Below the pieces are notes generated by a model. That model was not told the DNA's origin. It ran no database searches and was given only the letters and a program-made list of their open reading frames with translations. Positions 42,428-52,529 of a stretch of DNA of 64,000 nucleotides are shown piece after piece. The stretch is from NCBI GenBank assembly GCA_028673005.1, contig CM054120.1, forward strand, positions 56,666,057 through 56,730,056, in the 5' to 3' direction. The first letter of the stretch is position 1. Each line of letters starts with the position of its first letter. This DNA is from Tanypteryx hageni (lineage: Eukaryota; Arthropoda; Insecta; Odonata; Petaluridae). Both the position numbers and the translations under genes were made by a program.

Positions 42428-43889
42428 GTTAACAAATTCAAAAATCTTTGTAAGAAACAACATCCAGATCCTACGCCGAGCCACGAAAAGACAATTTACA
42501 ACCTAACGGACATCATTTTCTCCGATTCTGCAATATCAGTCTTAGCGAAAGGTCTGAACATCGCCATCTCTCCCAAAAAACACCTAAGGAAGAAATTGTC
42601 GTGGGAGTGAAAGCGGCCATCCGAAATCTGAATTCGAACTAAGCAGAAGAAATACGCCAAGAGGTGCCGCATATTATTCGTAAAACAAGATTACCATTCT
42701 CCAACACCTCCACAGCCGAAAGACAGGCCATCAAAGATTTGAAAAACAACAAAAGTATCGTGATTTTACGGAATTATAAGGGAAATGCTACCGGAATGAT
42801 CTTCAAGGATGACTACGACGAGAAGTTCCGCAATCTGCTGGACGATCCAATTTACTCCACACTCAAAGGCTACCCGACGATGAAAACGGAAAGGAAATTC
42901 CGACAGCTGATAAAGATATCCTCCATACCTATTGAAGACCAACGAAACCTACTTCCATCTTCATCCAGACCTCCACGACTGTATGGGTTAAAAAAAATAC
43001 ACAAGAACGGCGCTCTTCTGATAAACATCGTCAGCGCCATCGAATCACCAACATATTGGCTGTCAAAAAAACTCACACGCAGTTTACAGACGTTCGTAGG
43101 CGGAACGGAGTCACACGTAAAGAATTTAGCACAATTCATAGAAAGTCTAAACGACATGAAAGCATCTGAGAACGATATTCTGGTAAGCTTTGACGTGACC
43201 TCACTCTTCACGAAGGTTCCCATTAAGGACTCCATCGAGATCTTGAAGGAACTTATACATCATGGACTTCCGGCAGACTATCCGGATTTAACAGAATTCT
43301 GCCTCACTAACAACTACTGCCAGAGGAACGGACAGTTTTACGAGCTGAAGGAAGTAGCAGTTATGTGCTGTCCTCTCTCCCCCGTCATAGCCAATCTGTA
43401 TATGGAGCGTTTCGAGTCTAAGACGCTATCATCATGTGGTTCTCGTCCTTATTTCTGGCTTAGTTCTTTAGATAACATATTCGTCATTTGGCCCCATTGG
43501 ACAAATAAACTTCACGACTTCCACCGTACACCCGACCATCAAGTTCACCATGGAATTCGAAGAGAACGGCACACTACCATTTCTTGACGTCATGATGAAG
43601 AAGAAACCTGACAGAAGCCTTGGACTCAGCGTTTTTCGGAAAAAGACGCACACTGATCGTTACATGCATGCTGCCTGTCATCACAATCCTCAGTAGAAGG
43701 TATCAATAATCAAGACCCTGATGCACCGAGCAAAGACGATATCCGATCCCGAGTCCTTAAAAGACGAAGAAGTGCATATAGGAAGTGCACTCGTGAATAA
43801 TGGCTACAGTCACACATTCATCCGGCGGAATATAAAATCGAAACAAAAACCTTCGGTGGAACGACCAAAACCCACAGCCTAAGCAAAAA
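42428..43889 (+). mobile_element. PLE-10: Penelope-like element copy cut by J2-D
   Basis: Begins in the N-terminal region (VNKFKNLCKKQHPDPTPSHE) and runs through RT and the linker to GGTGGAACGACCAAAACCCACAGCC, where J2-D (lacking its 5' part) is joined at about 43889. PLE-11 is joined to J2-E at the same base, so the PLE|J2 fusion was duplicated. Confidence 0.82.
42664..43587 (+). pseudogene. PLE-10 reverse transcriptase (307-codon open frame)
   Basis: Second longest PLE RT frame: VILRNYKGNATGMIFKDDY, RLYGLKKIHKNGALLINIV, SFDVTSLFTKVPIKDSIEIL (motif A intact), VMCCPLSPVIANLYMERF and WLSSLDNIFVIWPHWTNKLH (motif C reads Leu-Asp-Asn; RY lost). A deletion near 43525 shifts the frame (RTPDHQVHHGIRRERH), and the following LPFLDVMMKKKPDRSLG is in another frame. 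Confidence 0.82.
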
Positions 43890-43965
43890 TAGAGGACTAC
43901 TCCAAAGTTCTAGCTTATCTGAAAGCAGCCGGCGCCCAAACAAGTCCATGGGCAACTAAAGAGTC

Positions 43966-44650
43966 TTGCGTCCAGCGCTACCTTATTCACGGCCTGAAAG
44001 AAGGCACCGACACGAAATTCATAGAAGAAGACAGATGGGAGCAGGATTTCAGGCCAAAATGATCGGTGAAATCCGTAGAATATGTAGCTATAGAGCACGT
44101 ATTACGCTGTTTAAACATTACTGGCCCCATATGTGCTACCGATGCAATCGCTACGGACATGGATCAAGGAATTGCACGGTAGCGCCAAGATGTTATAAAA
44201 GCGCCTGGGACCATGAAGGTCGGGAATGCCCGAAACCAAAAGAGCAGAAAGCAACCTGCTGCAACTGCGGTGGTGATCATGTGGCATTCGCAAAATGCTG
44301 CACAATAAATGAAGAGGCAGCCTCCCAACTGAAGGCGAAAAAACAAGCCGCCAAAGCTAAAACGGGAGCCGCACCTCTCCCCAAGGAGAATGCATGAGAC
44401 AAGAGGCGAAGAGTCCAAGAGAAAGTATCGGACCTCCAATCAGAAAGGGACTTCTCGGCACCACAATGGGGAAAAGAAACAAAAGAATGCGAAGCCAAAA
44501 CTGGCTAAGAAACATTTCCAGTGTTTTTGGACAGCATTCTCTAGGCAGTAATGACCACTCTGCAGCAGCAGATGGCACTTATGACATCTATTATGAGCAA
44601 ACATTCCGACACCATTCAATCTTTCACACCTCATGGCTGTTAGAAGAAGG
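43966..44650 (+). pseudogene. J2-D ORF1 fragment with three CCHC-type knuckles
   Basis: Best view of the J2 knuckle array in one frame (43966-44397): CYRCNRYGHGSRNC, then YKSAWDHEGREC (first Cys pair damaged here; CYKCAWDHEGREC in J2-E) and CCNCGGDHVAFAKC, followed by the basic KAKKQAAKAKTGAAP. The frame stops at 44395-44397 (TGA for Trp in AWDKR). The ORF1 end overlaps the ORF2 ATG at 44633. Confidence 0.75.
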
Positions 44651-47238
44651 AAAGCATTAACTATCGCCCTCTGGAACGCCCAAGGAGGCATCCGGAACAA
44701 GACACCGGAACTCGTGGCGTTACTACGCCTGCAGGGGGCAAGTGTATTCCTCCTGTCCAAAACACATCTCAAACCTGGTACAAAAAGGAATGTTCCGGGC
44801 TACCATATAACAAGGAAAGACAGACCAGATCCCCCTGGCAGTACTGCAGCTGGTGGAATAGGCATCCTCACGGCTAACAACCTCCAGACAGACCCAGTGC
44901 AGCACCCAGATTCTCAGGATATGGAAGCGATGGGCGTTAAAATAAATACAGCGATAGGACTTGTTATACTATATAGCTGCTATGTCAGACCAGGGGCCAA
45001 CCTATCTACGGACGACATAGACCAGGTCTTTGACTCAGACTCAAACGGGCCTACCATTCCTGGAGGCGACTTTAATGCAAAGACTCCACGATGGAACTGC
45101 TGGTCCGAAGACATTCGTGGAAACCTTATTGATAGTGTGGCAAGGGACATCAACACCAGAATTATGCCCCGGTTGAAACTACTTGGCCAAACCCAGGGGG
45201 TCACGGAGAAGTGATCGACTTTGCAATGATGAGGGGATTTCAGATATCTGCACGAGCCACCACCATCCCGTGCCTACAAAGGAACGCACATAGTTCCTCC
45301 CCCAGAAACCAAGAGCAGGCTATGCTACGGACTGGCCGACTGAAACCTATTCCGGAAGAATGTGGCAGACGCTCTGACAGAACGACCAGATCTGGCAAGG
45401 AACCCAGAGGAACTAGACAGTATGCCTAGCTCCATTTCAGAAACCATCACTACCGCAGCAAACTCCTCCATCCCAAGGAAACCGCCGCGTCCACCTGACC
45501 ACCTAGCACTTCCTCCAGTTCTTCAATCGCTCATTGTGCAGAGAAATAAAATCAGGAGACAGTACCACCGATATGGACTTCAGGATTGAAACAAGAGCTT
45601 CGTAACTTAAACCATGAAATCTGAGACCGAGTGCGACTCCTAAAATCAAAGAGATGGTAGGAGAAGCTAGAATCCCTGAATTTCGAAGATAAAAGTATCT
45701 GGAAAATGATACGCGCCCTTCGTGATACGCCTATAGTAGACCCGCCACTGCTCATTGGCACTACTAAAATATACGGAGCCAAAGAGAAGGCAGACCATTT
45801 TGCAGATTACTTAGAAGGAGTATTTCAACCTAACACTGGTACACCTGAGTAAGGCGACGAGACTGAAGTGATAGAGCCATTTACACCAGGCGAGAACTCA
45901 GTGGTTCCGGAAGTCTTGTCGGAAGACGTTGCCACTCTTATCCGCAGACTCCCACTGGGGAAATCCCCAGGACCAGACTGAATCTCAAATGAGATTCTTA
46001 AGAGAATCCCGAGAGCTGCTGGGGAATACTTAGCAGTCATAGCACAAAGCTCGATGAGAATAGGCCACTTCCCAAACCCATGGAAGAAAGCTAAAATATG
46101 CTGTATCAGGAAGGGAAGAGTGGCATTAACGCCCGAGAAATTTTGGCCAATCTCTGCTGATCCCCTACATACAGGAGCACTGTGAAGCAGGAAGTATCCT
46201 CCCCTCTGAGCAGTTTGGATTCAGGGAAGGTAGGAGCACCTTACAGCAACTCCGCGAGTTGTTGAGTTTATCGCGGACTCCTTTAACGGAAAGAGGTGCT
46301 CGGTCGGCGCATTTTTCGACATATCTAAAGCCTTCGACCGTGTCTGGCGTGAAGGCCTCCTAAATAAAATGACAAGAATGAAATTCCCTGCCTGGCAGAT
46401 GAGACTCATTCGCTCGTACCTCTCGGAGCGATGCTTCAACGTGGTGTGGCGCCATGAGAGCAGCAGCGAGAGAAAAGCCTCGGCAGGAGTACCTCAGGGG
46501 TAGGTAATGGGACCCTTGCTGTTTAACATTTTTACGTTAGACATCCCCAGGATGCAGGAAGACTGGAATGTCATGCTCGCCCTATATGCAGATGATGCAG
46601 CCCTCATTTCCCGCAATCTCAAACCGGAAATGGCTACCAAATATCTGCAGGCAACTATTACCAAACTAGCCACCTGGTACGCCAAATCGCGTATCGCTCA
46701 GACCCCGGGAAAAACACTGGCTGCGCTTTTCACCCTGAGGCCCGAGGAAAGCCCAAACCCGCCAAACCTGCATGTTCACGTGAAATGTATCCCATGGAGC
46801 GAAAAGACCACATACTTAGGGGTAAATATTGATAAGAGATTGACTTTTCGTCCTCATGTGAGGAACGCCATTCTTAAGGGAGCGAGAGCTAGAGCTGCAG
46901 TGCAGCCATTATACAGGTCGCGGTCGGTCTCCCTAAAGAAAAAGATCCGGCAATACGAATCAATCATACGGCCAATACTGACATACGCTGCTCCGATCTG
47001 GTCCGGCATGATAAGAGGACCATCCAAAGCGAGACTTCAAACCTTTAAAAAAAGGACACTCCGATCAGCCATACATTTAAGGCCTAGCACGGTAAACGAC
47101 CTCTACCAGCAATCTGGCACCATCCCTGTACTTTTCCACATTAGGAATATATCCTTGCAGTTCTTAAGTAAAGGAGAAAACCACTGGGATGAAATAGTCA
47201 GAGAACTCTCCATGGCAACAGCCAATTGCTGGGATTAA
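44633..47238 (+). pseudogene. J2-D ORF2: endonuclease-reverse transcriptase remnant
   Basis: 44633-45214: MAVRRRKALTIALWNAQGG, LLSKTHLKPGTKRN (Glu of SETH changed to Lys), GGIGILTANN, GGDFNAKTPRWN. RT parts: GVPQG followed by TAG at 46501-46503, then 46507-47238 in one frame with LYADDAALISRNLK (motif C intact YADD at about 46588), TYLGVNIDKRLTFRPHV, SIIRPILTYAAPIWSGMI and FKKRTLRSAIHLRP to NCWD. SVGAFFDISKAFDRVW (about 46295-46340) shows an intact motif A in another frame. The RT C-terminal half is the best preserved of the family. Confidence 0.82.
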
Positions 47239-47433
47239 CCAAAACGGCCACGATCTTCCACGGGGGAGGAATTAGGCCTTCCTCCTCCGAAACCGAAAAG
47301 AAGAGAATAAGGGGCAAAGGCTGCCCAGACCCTGGCACCCCTAAGTAGGGAAAAAACCGACAAGGAAAAAGCCCTGAAAGAGGCAAGATTCCTACTAACA
47401 AGAGACACGACGATCTGACTTCATCTCCTGAAG

Positions 47434-47919
47434 ATGCAGACTGCAACGTCTGCGAAACGTCGTGAGCCAGAATTGCCGCCAACTCAGCGATACACGAAAA
47501 CCTCCTACAGCATTCAGCAACGTTGCGAAAGCCTTCAACTCATATTGATATCCCTCTACGGGGAGGATATCCATAAGAAGACAAGGATATTCGAGCGTCT
47601 CCGCAAGCAGAAGTGCAAACTTTCCTCATCACTCGCCTTTCTTCAACGGTGCCGGGATGCAGACACGATACCAACAAGCGTCAAGGTGAAACATCACATA
47701 CAATCCCATGCTGCAAAGAAGATTCTATATCGGGCAAGCCAAGCACTCCTGCGTGAACGCATCCGCTCGACGAGATACGCGCTCCTGCAATGTACTCATA
47801 ATCTCTACTATCTCCACCTAGAGCTCGCCTCCGTTATGTCTCACGAAGACTGCTATCAGAATGAACATATCACCGCCAGTTCTTCAACAAAAACCCAGCG
47901 GCCTTTCACGCATAAGTAA
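47434..47919 (+). pseudogene. PLE-11 N-terminal region (161-codon open frame)
   Basis: Uninterrupted N-terminal region of the PLE protein, from the pLTR-encoded MQTATSAKRREPELPPTQRY through a basic, Leu-rich, probably helical region to HEDCYQNEHITASSSTKTQR and a stop after FTHK. The same end is found in PLE-7 (38222-38596). No known domain recognised. Confidence 0.6.
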
Positions 47920-48092
47920 GTTAACAAATTCGAAAATCTCCGTAAGAAACAACATCCAGATCCGACGCCGAGCCACGACAAGACGATTTACAACCTAAAG
48001 GACATCATTTTCTCCGATGAAGCAAAATCAGTCTTAGCGAAAGTTTTTAACTTTGCCATCGCTCCCAAAAAACACCTAAGGAAGAAATTGTC

Positions 48093-48911
48093 GTGGGAGT
48101 GAAAGCGGCCATCCCCAATCTGAATTCGAACCAAGCAGAAGAAATACGCCAAAATGTGGCGTATATTTTTCGTAATGCAAGATTGCCATTCTCCCACATC
48201 TCCACAGCCGAAGGACAGGCCATTAAAGATTTGAAAAACAACAAAAGCATCGTTATTTTACCGGCTGATAAGGGAAACGCCACCGTAATTATCTCAAAGG
48301 AGGACTACGACGAGAAGATCCTCAATCTGCTGGACAATCTTACTTACCCCACACTCAAAGGCGACCCGAAGATGAAAACGGAAAGGAAATTCCGACAGCT
48401 GATAAAGAAATCCTCCATACTTATTGAAGACCAACGAAACCTACTGCCATCATCATCCAAGCCTCCACGACTGAAAGGGTTACCAAATATACTCAAGAAC
48501 GGCGATCCTCTGAGACCCATCGTCAGCGCCATCGGCTCCCCAACATATCGTCTGTCAAAATACCTCGCACGCAGATTACAGACGTTTGTAGGCGGAACGG
48601 AGTCGCACGTAAAGAATTTAGCACAATTCATAGAAAGTGTAAACGACATGAAAGCATCTGAGAACGATATTTTGGTAAGCTTTGACGTGACCTCACTCTT
48701 CACGAAGGTTCCCATTAAGGACTCCATCGAGATCTTGAAGGAAGTTATACATCATGGACTTCCGGCAGACTATCCGGATTTAACAGATTTCTGCCTCAAC
48801 AACAGGTACTTACTGAGGAACGGACAGTTTTACGAGCTGAAGGAAGTAGCAGTTATGTGCTGTCCTCTCTCCCCCGACAGCCAATCTGTATATGGAGCGT
48901 TTCGAGTCTAA
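48093..48911 (+). pseudogene. PLE-11 reverse transcriptase (272-codon open frame)
   Basis: AAIPNLNSNQAEEIRQNVAY, ILPADKGNATVIISKEDYDE, PPRLKGLPNILKNGDPLRPI, SPTYRLSKYLARRLQTFVGG, SFDVTSLFTKVPIKDSIEIL and VMCCPLSP, then a 5-6 base deletion that shifts the frame (DSQSVYGAFRV). Motif C follows out of frame as SSLDNTFVI. Clean N-terminal and motif A part, no catalytic motif C in frame. Confidence 0.82.
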
Positions 48912-49369
48912 GAATGTGGTTCTCGTCCTTATTTTTGGCTTAGTTCTTTAGATAACACATTCGTTATTTGGTCCTATGGGATAAATAAACTTCACGACTT
49001 CCACCGTCCAACCGGCCATCAAGTTCACCATGGAAGTCGAAGAGAACGGCACACTACCATTTCTTAACGTCATGGTTATGAAGAAACCTGACGAAAGCCT
49101 TGGACACAGCGTTTTTCGTAAAAAGACGCACACTGATCGTTACATGCATACTGCCTGTCATCACAATCCTCAGCAGAAGGCATCAATAATCAAGACCCTG
49201 ATGCACCGAGCAAAGACGATATCCGATCCCGAGTCTTTAAAAGACGAAGAAGCGCATATAGGAAGTGCACTCGTGAATAATGGCCACAGTCACACATTCA
49301 TCCGGCGGAATATAAAACCGAAACAAAAACCTTCGGTGGAACGACCATAACCCACAGCCGAAGCAAAAA

Positions 49370-50787
49370 TAGAGGACTACTCCAAAGTTCTAGCTTATCT
49401 GAAAGCAGCCGGCGCCCAAACCAGTCCATGGGCAACTAAAGAGTCTTGCGTCCAGCGCTACCTTATTCACGGCCTGAAAGAAGGCACCGACACGAAATTC
49501 ATAGAAGAAGACAGATGGGAGCAGGATTTCAGGCCAAAATGATCGGTGAAATCCGTAGAATATGTAGCTATAGAGCACGTATTACGCTGTTTAAACATAA
49601 CTGGCCCCATATGTGCTACCGATGCAATCGCTACGGACATGGATCAAGGAATTGCACGGTAGCGCCAAGATGTTACAAATGCGCCTGGGACCATGAAGGT
49701 CGGGAATGCCCGAAACCAAAGAGCAGAAAGCAACCTGCTGCAACTGCGGTGGTGATCATGTGGCATTCGCAAAATGCTGCACAATAAATGAAGAGGCAGC
49801 CTCCCAACTGAAGGCGAAAAAACAAGCCGCCAAAGCTAAAACGGGAGCCGCACCTCTCCCCAAGGAGAATGCATGAGACAAGAGGCGATGAGCCCAAGAG
49901 AAAGTATCGGACCTCCAATCAGAAAGGGACTTCTCGGCACCACAATGGAGAAAAGATACAAAAGAATGCGAAGCCAGAACTGGCTAAGAAAAATTTCCAG
50001 AGTTTTTGGGCAGCATTCTCTAGGCAGTAATGACCACTCTGCAGCAGTAGATGGTACTTATGACCTCTCTTATGAGCATACATTCCGACACCATTTAATC
50101 AGTCACACGTCATGGCTGTTAGAAGAAGGAAAGCATTAACTATCGCCCTCTGGAACGCCCAAGGAGGCATCCGGAACAAGACACCGGAACTCGTGGGGTT
50201 ACTACGCCTGCAGGGGGCAAGTGTATTCCTCCTGTCCAAAACACATCTCAAACCTGGTACAAAAAGGAATGTTCCGGGCTACCATATAACTAGGAAAGAC
50301 AGACCAGATCCCCCTGGCAGTACTGCAGCTGGTGGAATAGGCATCCTCACGGCTAACAACCTCCAGACAGACCCAGTGCAGCACCCAGATTCTCAGAATA
50401 TGGAAGCGATGGGCGTAAAATAAATACAGCGATAGGACTTGTTACACTACATAGCTGCTATGTCAGACCAGGGGACAACCTATCTACGGACGACATAGAC
50501 CAGGTCTTTGACTCAGTCTCAAACGGGCCTACCATTGCTGGAGGCGACTTTAATGCAAAGACTCCACGACGGAACTGCTGGTCCGAAGACAGGCGTGGAA
50601 ACCTTATTGATAGTATGGCAAGGGACATTAACACCAGAATTATTGCCCCGGTTGAAACTACTTGGCCAAACCCAGGGGGTCACGGAGAAGTGATCGACTT
50701 TGCAATGATGAGGGGACTTCAGATATCTGCACGAGCCACCACCATCCCGTGCCTACAAAGCGATCACTACCCTGTCATAATACGCTT
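49370..50787 (+). mobile_element. J2-E: J2 element fragment (ORF1 part and endonuclease)
   Basis: Parallels J2-D from its first base, at a shift of about 5.48 kb. It ends at CATAATACGCTT (about 50787), where an opposite-strand LTR-element gag begins. ORF1 knuckles (49446-49787) and ORF2 from ATG 50112 (MAVRRRKALTIALWNAQGG, LLSKTHLKPGTK shared with J2-D, GGDFNAKTPRRN, SDHYPVIIRL). RT is missing. Confidence 0.85.
50112..50787 (+). pseudogene. J2-E ORF2 endonuclease remnant
   Basis: Frame 50112-50423, a one-base loss near 50418, then GGDFNAKTPRRNCWSEDRRG and RGLQISARATTIPCLQSDHY. It retains the SDH motif that J2-D has lost, but shares its Glu to Lys change in the SETH motif. Truncated by the 50787 junction. 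Confidence 0.75.
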
Positions 50788-51185
50788 GAGAAATTTTCAT
50801 ACGAATCTGTTACATGGGGGTTAGCTGTTACGAAATCGGCGGCAGTACCGTTTAGCCGTAGGCGGGCTATACCTAATGTCTGAGTTTCACTCCAGCCACT
50901 CAGGTGGCTGGTGATTCGAACACTATCCAAAAATTTATCGATTCTTATTTCATCGTTCCCATTAAAATTTGGGATAAAATGAATTTGGCTTCCAATTGCG
51001 GCAGGTTGTACTGCCGGCTGAGAGCCGTTCGCACCGTTTTGAGGATCAACACTACTGCCCTGGGGCTGTATAGTGTTTACGGAGGGCGTGAAATTAATTA
51101 AACCTTGAGTTTGTACTGGGTGAGACTCCCAAGGTAGGAGAAAATGGTGATCGCACCGTGACGTATCTGTAAGAAACCATTCCAT
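50788..51185 (-). pseudogene. LTR-retrotransposon gag, truncated
   Basis: Minus-strand frame from ATG at 51185. A Gln/Pro/Asn-rich N-terminal part is followed by IPNFNGNDEIRIDKFLDSVR and GWSETQTLGIARLRLNGTAA, the pattern of Gypsy-type gag (retrotransposon gag domain: F.G....I..F...I......GW......A...L.G.A..F). It is cut after DSYENF by the J2-E junction; the last codons of the open frame are J2 sequence. Gag packages element RNA into cytoplasmic particles. With the LTR upstream this is the 5' end of one element on the minus strand. Confidence 0.7.
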
Positions 51186-51890
51186 AATGACAGAATTTTT
51201 CCGTCGCGTTTCAAAATTCTAAATACATGAAAACATCTTACAAATCTCGACACTTGTAGTGGGGTCAAGTTAGAGTAAAAAAAATTACTTAATCATCACG
51301 AAAACCGAAAAATGCATAAGAACGTTAATCAGTGGCCAACATTAGAGAAAAAAAAATCCTTTGTTAACTACATAATATTGCATACCGTGAGAAAAATAAG
51401 TGAAAAAGAAGAAAATAACAGGAGAATATGAAGAGATTGGTTTAACTGTTTCAAAGCTCACAAATGTTTGCCATTTTTACTCGTTAGATTTCTCGACCAT
51501 TTGAAGGAAGAAAAAAAAATGTCGGTTCGTTCGATTCATACATTACTGCCTTCCGCCACCTGTTTCCGATAGAATGTCGTAATATCCTTTGATCCGTCTA
51601 GCGAATCAATGTGACACCTACGGTTATAGGAATAAACAGAATTTGCGATATCCTCAAAATATTATTTTATTTAATGTTAGGCCGTCAATCGCGGATTTCT
51701 TTAAAGTATACGTCTATACACTCGTCTATCCGAAAAATAAGTTAAATCGGTGATGTAAAATTCCAATTTTTAAACATTTAATTGTTGGTCTGCAAAATTT
51801 ACCGTTGGCCTTTCAAAACTTTAATTCGAGTGTATTTCTTAACGAACATTTCTTACTCCAACTCCATACGACCCCACACCTGACACCAAT
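51186..51890 (-). other. AT-rich leader between LTR and gag
   Basis: No coding frame. On the minus strand, the sequence following the LTR reads TTGGTGTCAGGTGTGGGGTC (51885-51866), which fits a primer-binding site region as in many Gypsy elements. The rest is an AT-rich untranslated leader. Confidence 0.45.
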
Positions 51891-51891
51891 A

Positions 51892-52526
51892 TGTCGTAGT
51901 GACATAGGGAGTGTCGAGTAATCGTAAGACGTTTTAGTACGAGAAGGAATATATTGCCAAGCGTTGCATAGGATACAAAAGGAGATCAGTAATACCCAAA
52001 CGTTACATAGAGTACAACAGGTGATCAGTAATACCCAACATGCTTACTCGGCTAAATCCTGCAAGGGGGAGGTGGCGCGGGGCGCCTTGGCTACCCTGGT
52101 CTCGTAGGAGCTGCTAACCAGTCAGTTCCGACGCAAACGTAGCCCGCGAAGGCGGACGGGCCGGTCGAGGTTTGACAGAAACGTAGCTGGACCAACGAAC
52201 GAGGGACCACGGAGGGGCGGGCGATCCTAGTCCCGTAGAAAGGGCTAGCCGGTCAAGGTTGACGCAAACACAGCCGATCCTACTGACAGAGGAGTCGCGA
52301 GGAAACACCGCCCAGCCTCAGGGATGACCCGCGCTTATATACTAACATGAGATACAAAGGTCAAGCGCTAGTCATCCCCTGAAGTGGGTGATTGAGCGAG
52401 CGTGGAATCACACGAAGGGCGCATTGCCCTGAGATAGCGTGCCTTAAGGGCCTGATTCACCCATAGAGTAAATAATGAGTGTGGCGCTGCGGCTGATTAT
52501 ACTATGTCTTTCGGCATCCTTACAAC
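51892..52526 (-). repeat. Probable LTR of the gag-containing element
   Basis: On the minus strand it begins TGTAAGGATGCC and ends CACTACGACA, i.e. TG...CA ends, just upstream of the putative primer-binding site. It contains a GC-rich section (52060-52330) with a repeated GACGCAAAC(G/A)(T/C)AGCC word (52132 and 52261), and an adjacent two-copy ~40-bp direct repeat with GATCAGTAATACCCAA (51983 and 52023). The second LTR is absent, so exact ends are unproven. Confidence 0.5.
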
Positions 52527-52529
52527 AAA

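Larger units (their letters stand above)
43890..47411 (+). mobile_element. J2-D: J2 element lacking its 5' part
   Basis: Starts within ORF1 (EDYSKVLAYLKAAGAQ) and runs to the usual J2 3' end before GATCTGACTTC (47412-47422). It keeps ORF1's zinc knuckles, an almost complete ORF2 and the 3' UTR. A deletion of a little over 30 bp removes the endonuclease SDH region near 45280, and another removes part of the RT near 46150. Confidence 0.85.
47412..49369 (+). mobile_element. PLE-11: Penelope-like element copy with 5' pLTR, cut by J2-E
   Basis: pLTR part (47412-47600, hairpin at 47428-47466), N-terminal frame 47434-47919 (RLRKQKCKLSSSLAFLQRC, AAKKILYRASQALLRERIRS, ALLQCTHNLYYLHLELASVM), RT 48093-48911, post-palm 49030-49350, then the junction with J2-E at about 49369, identical to PLE-10|J2-D. 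Confidence 0.85.
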
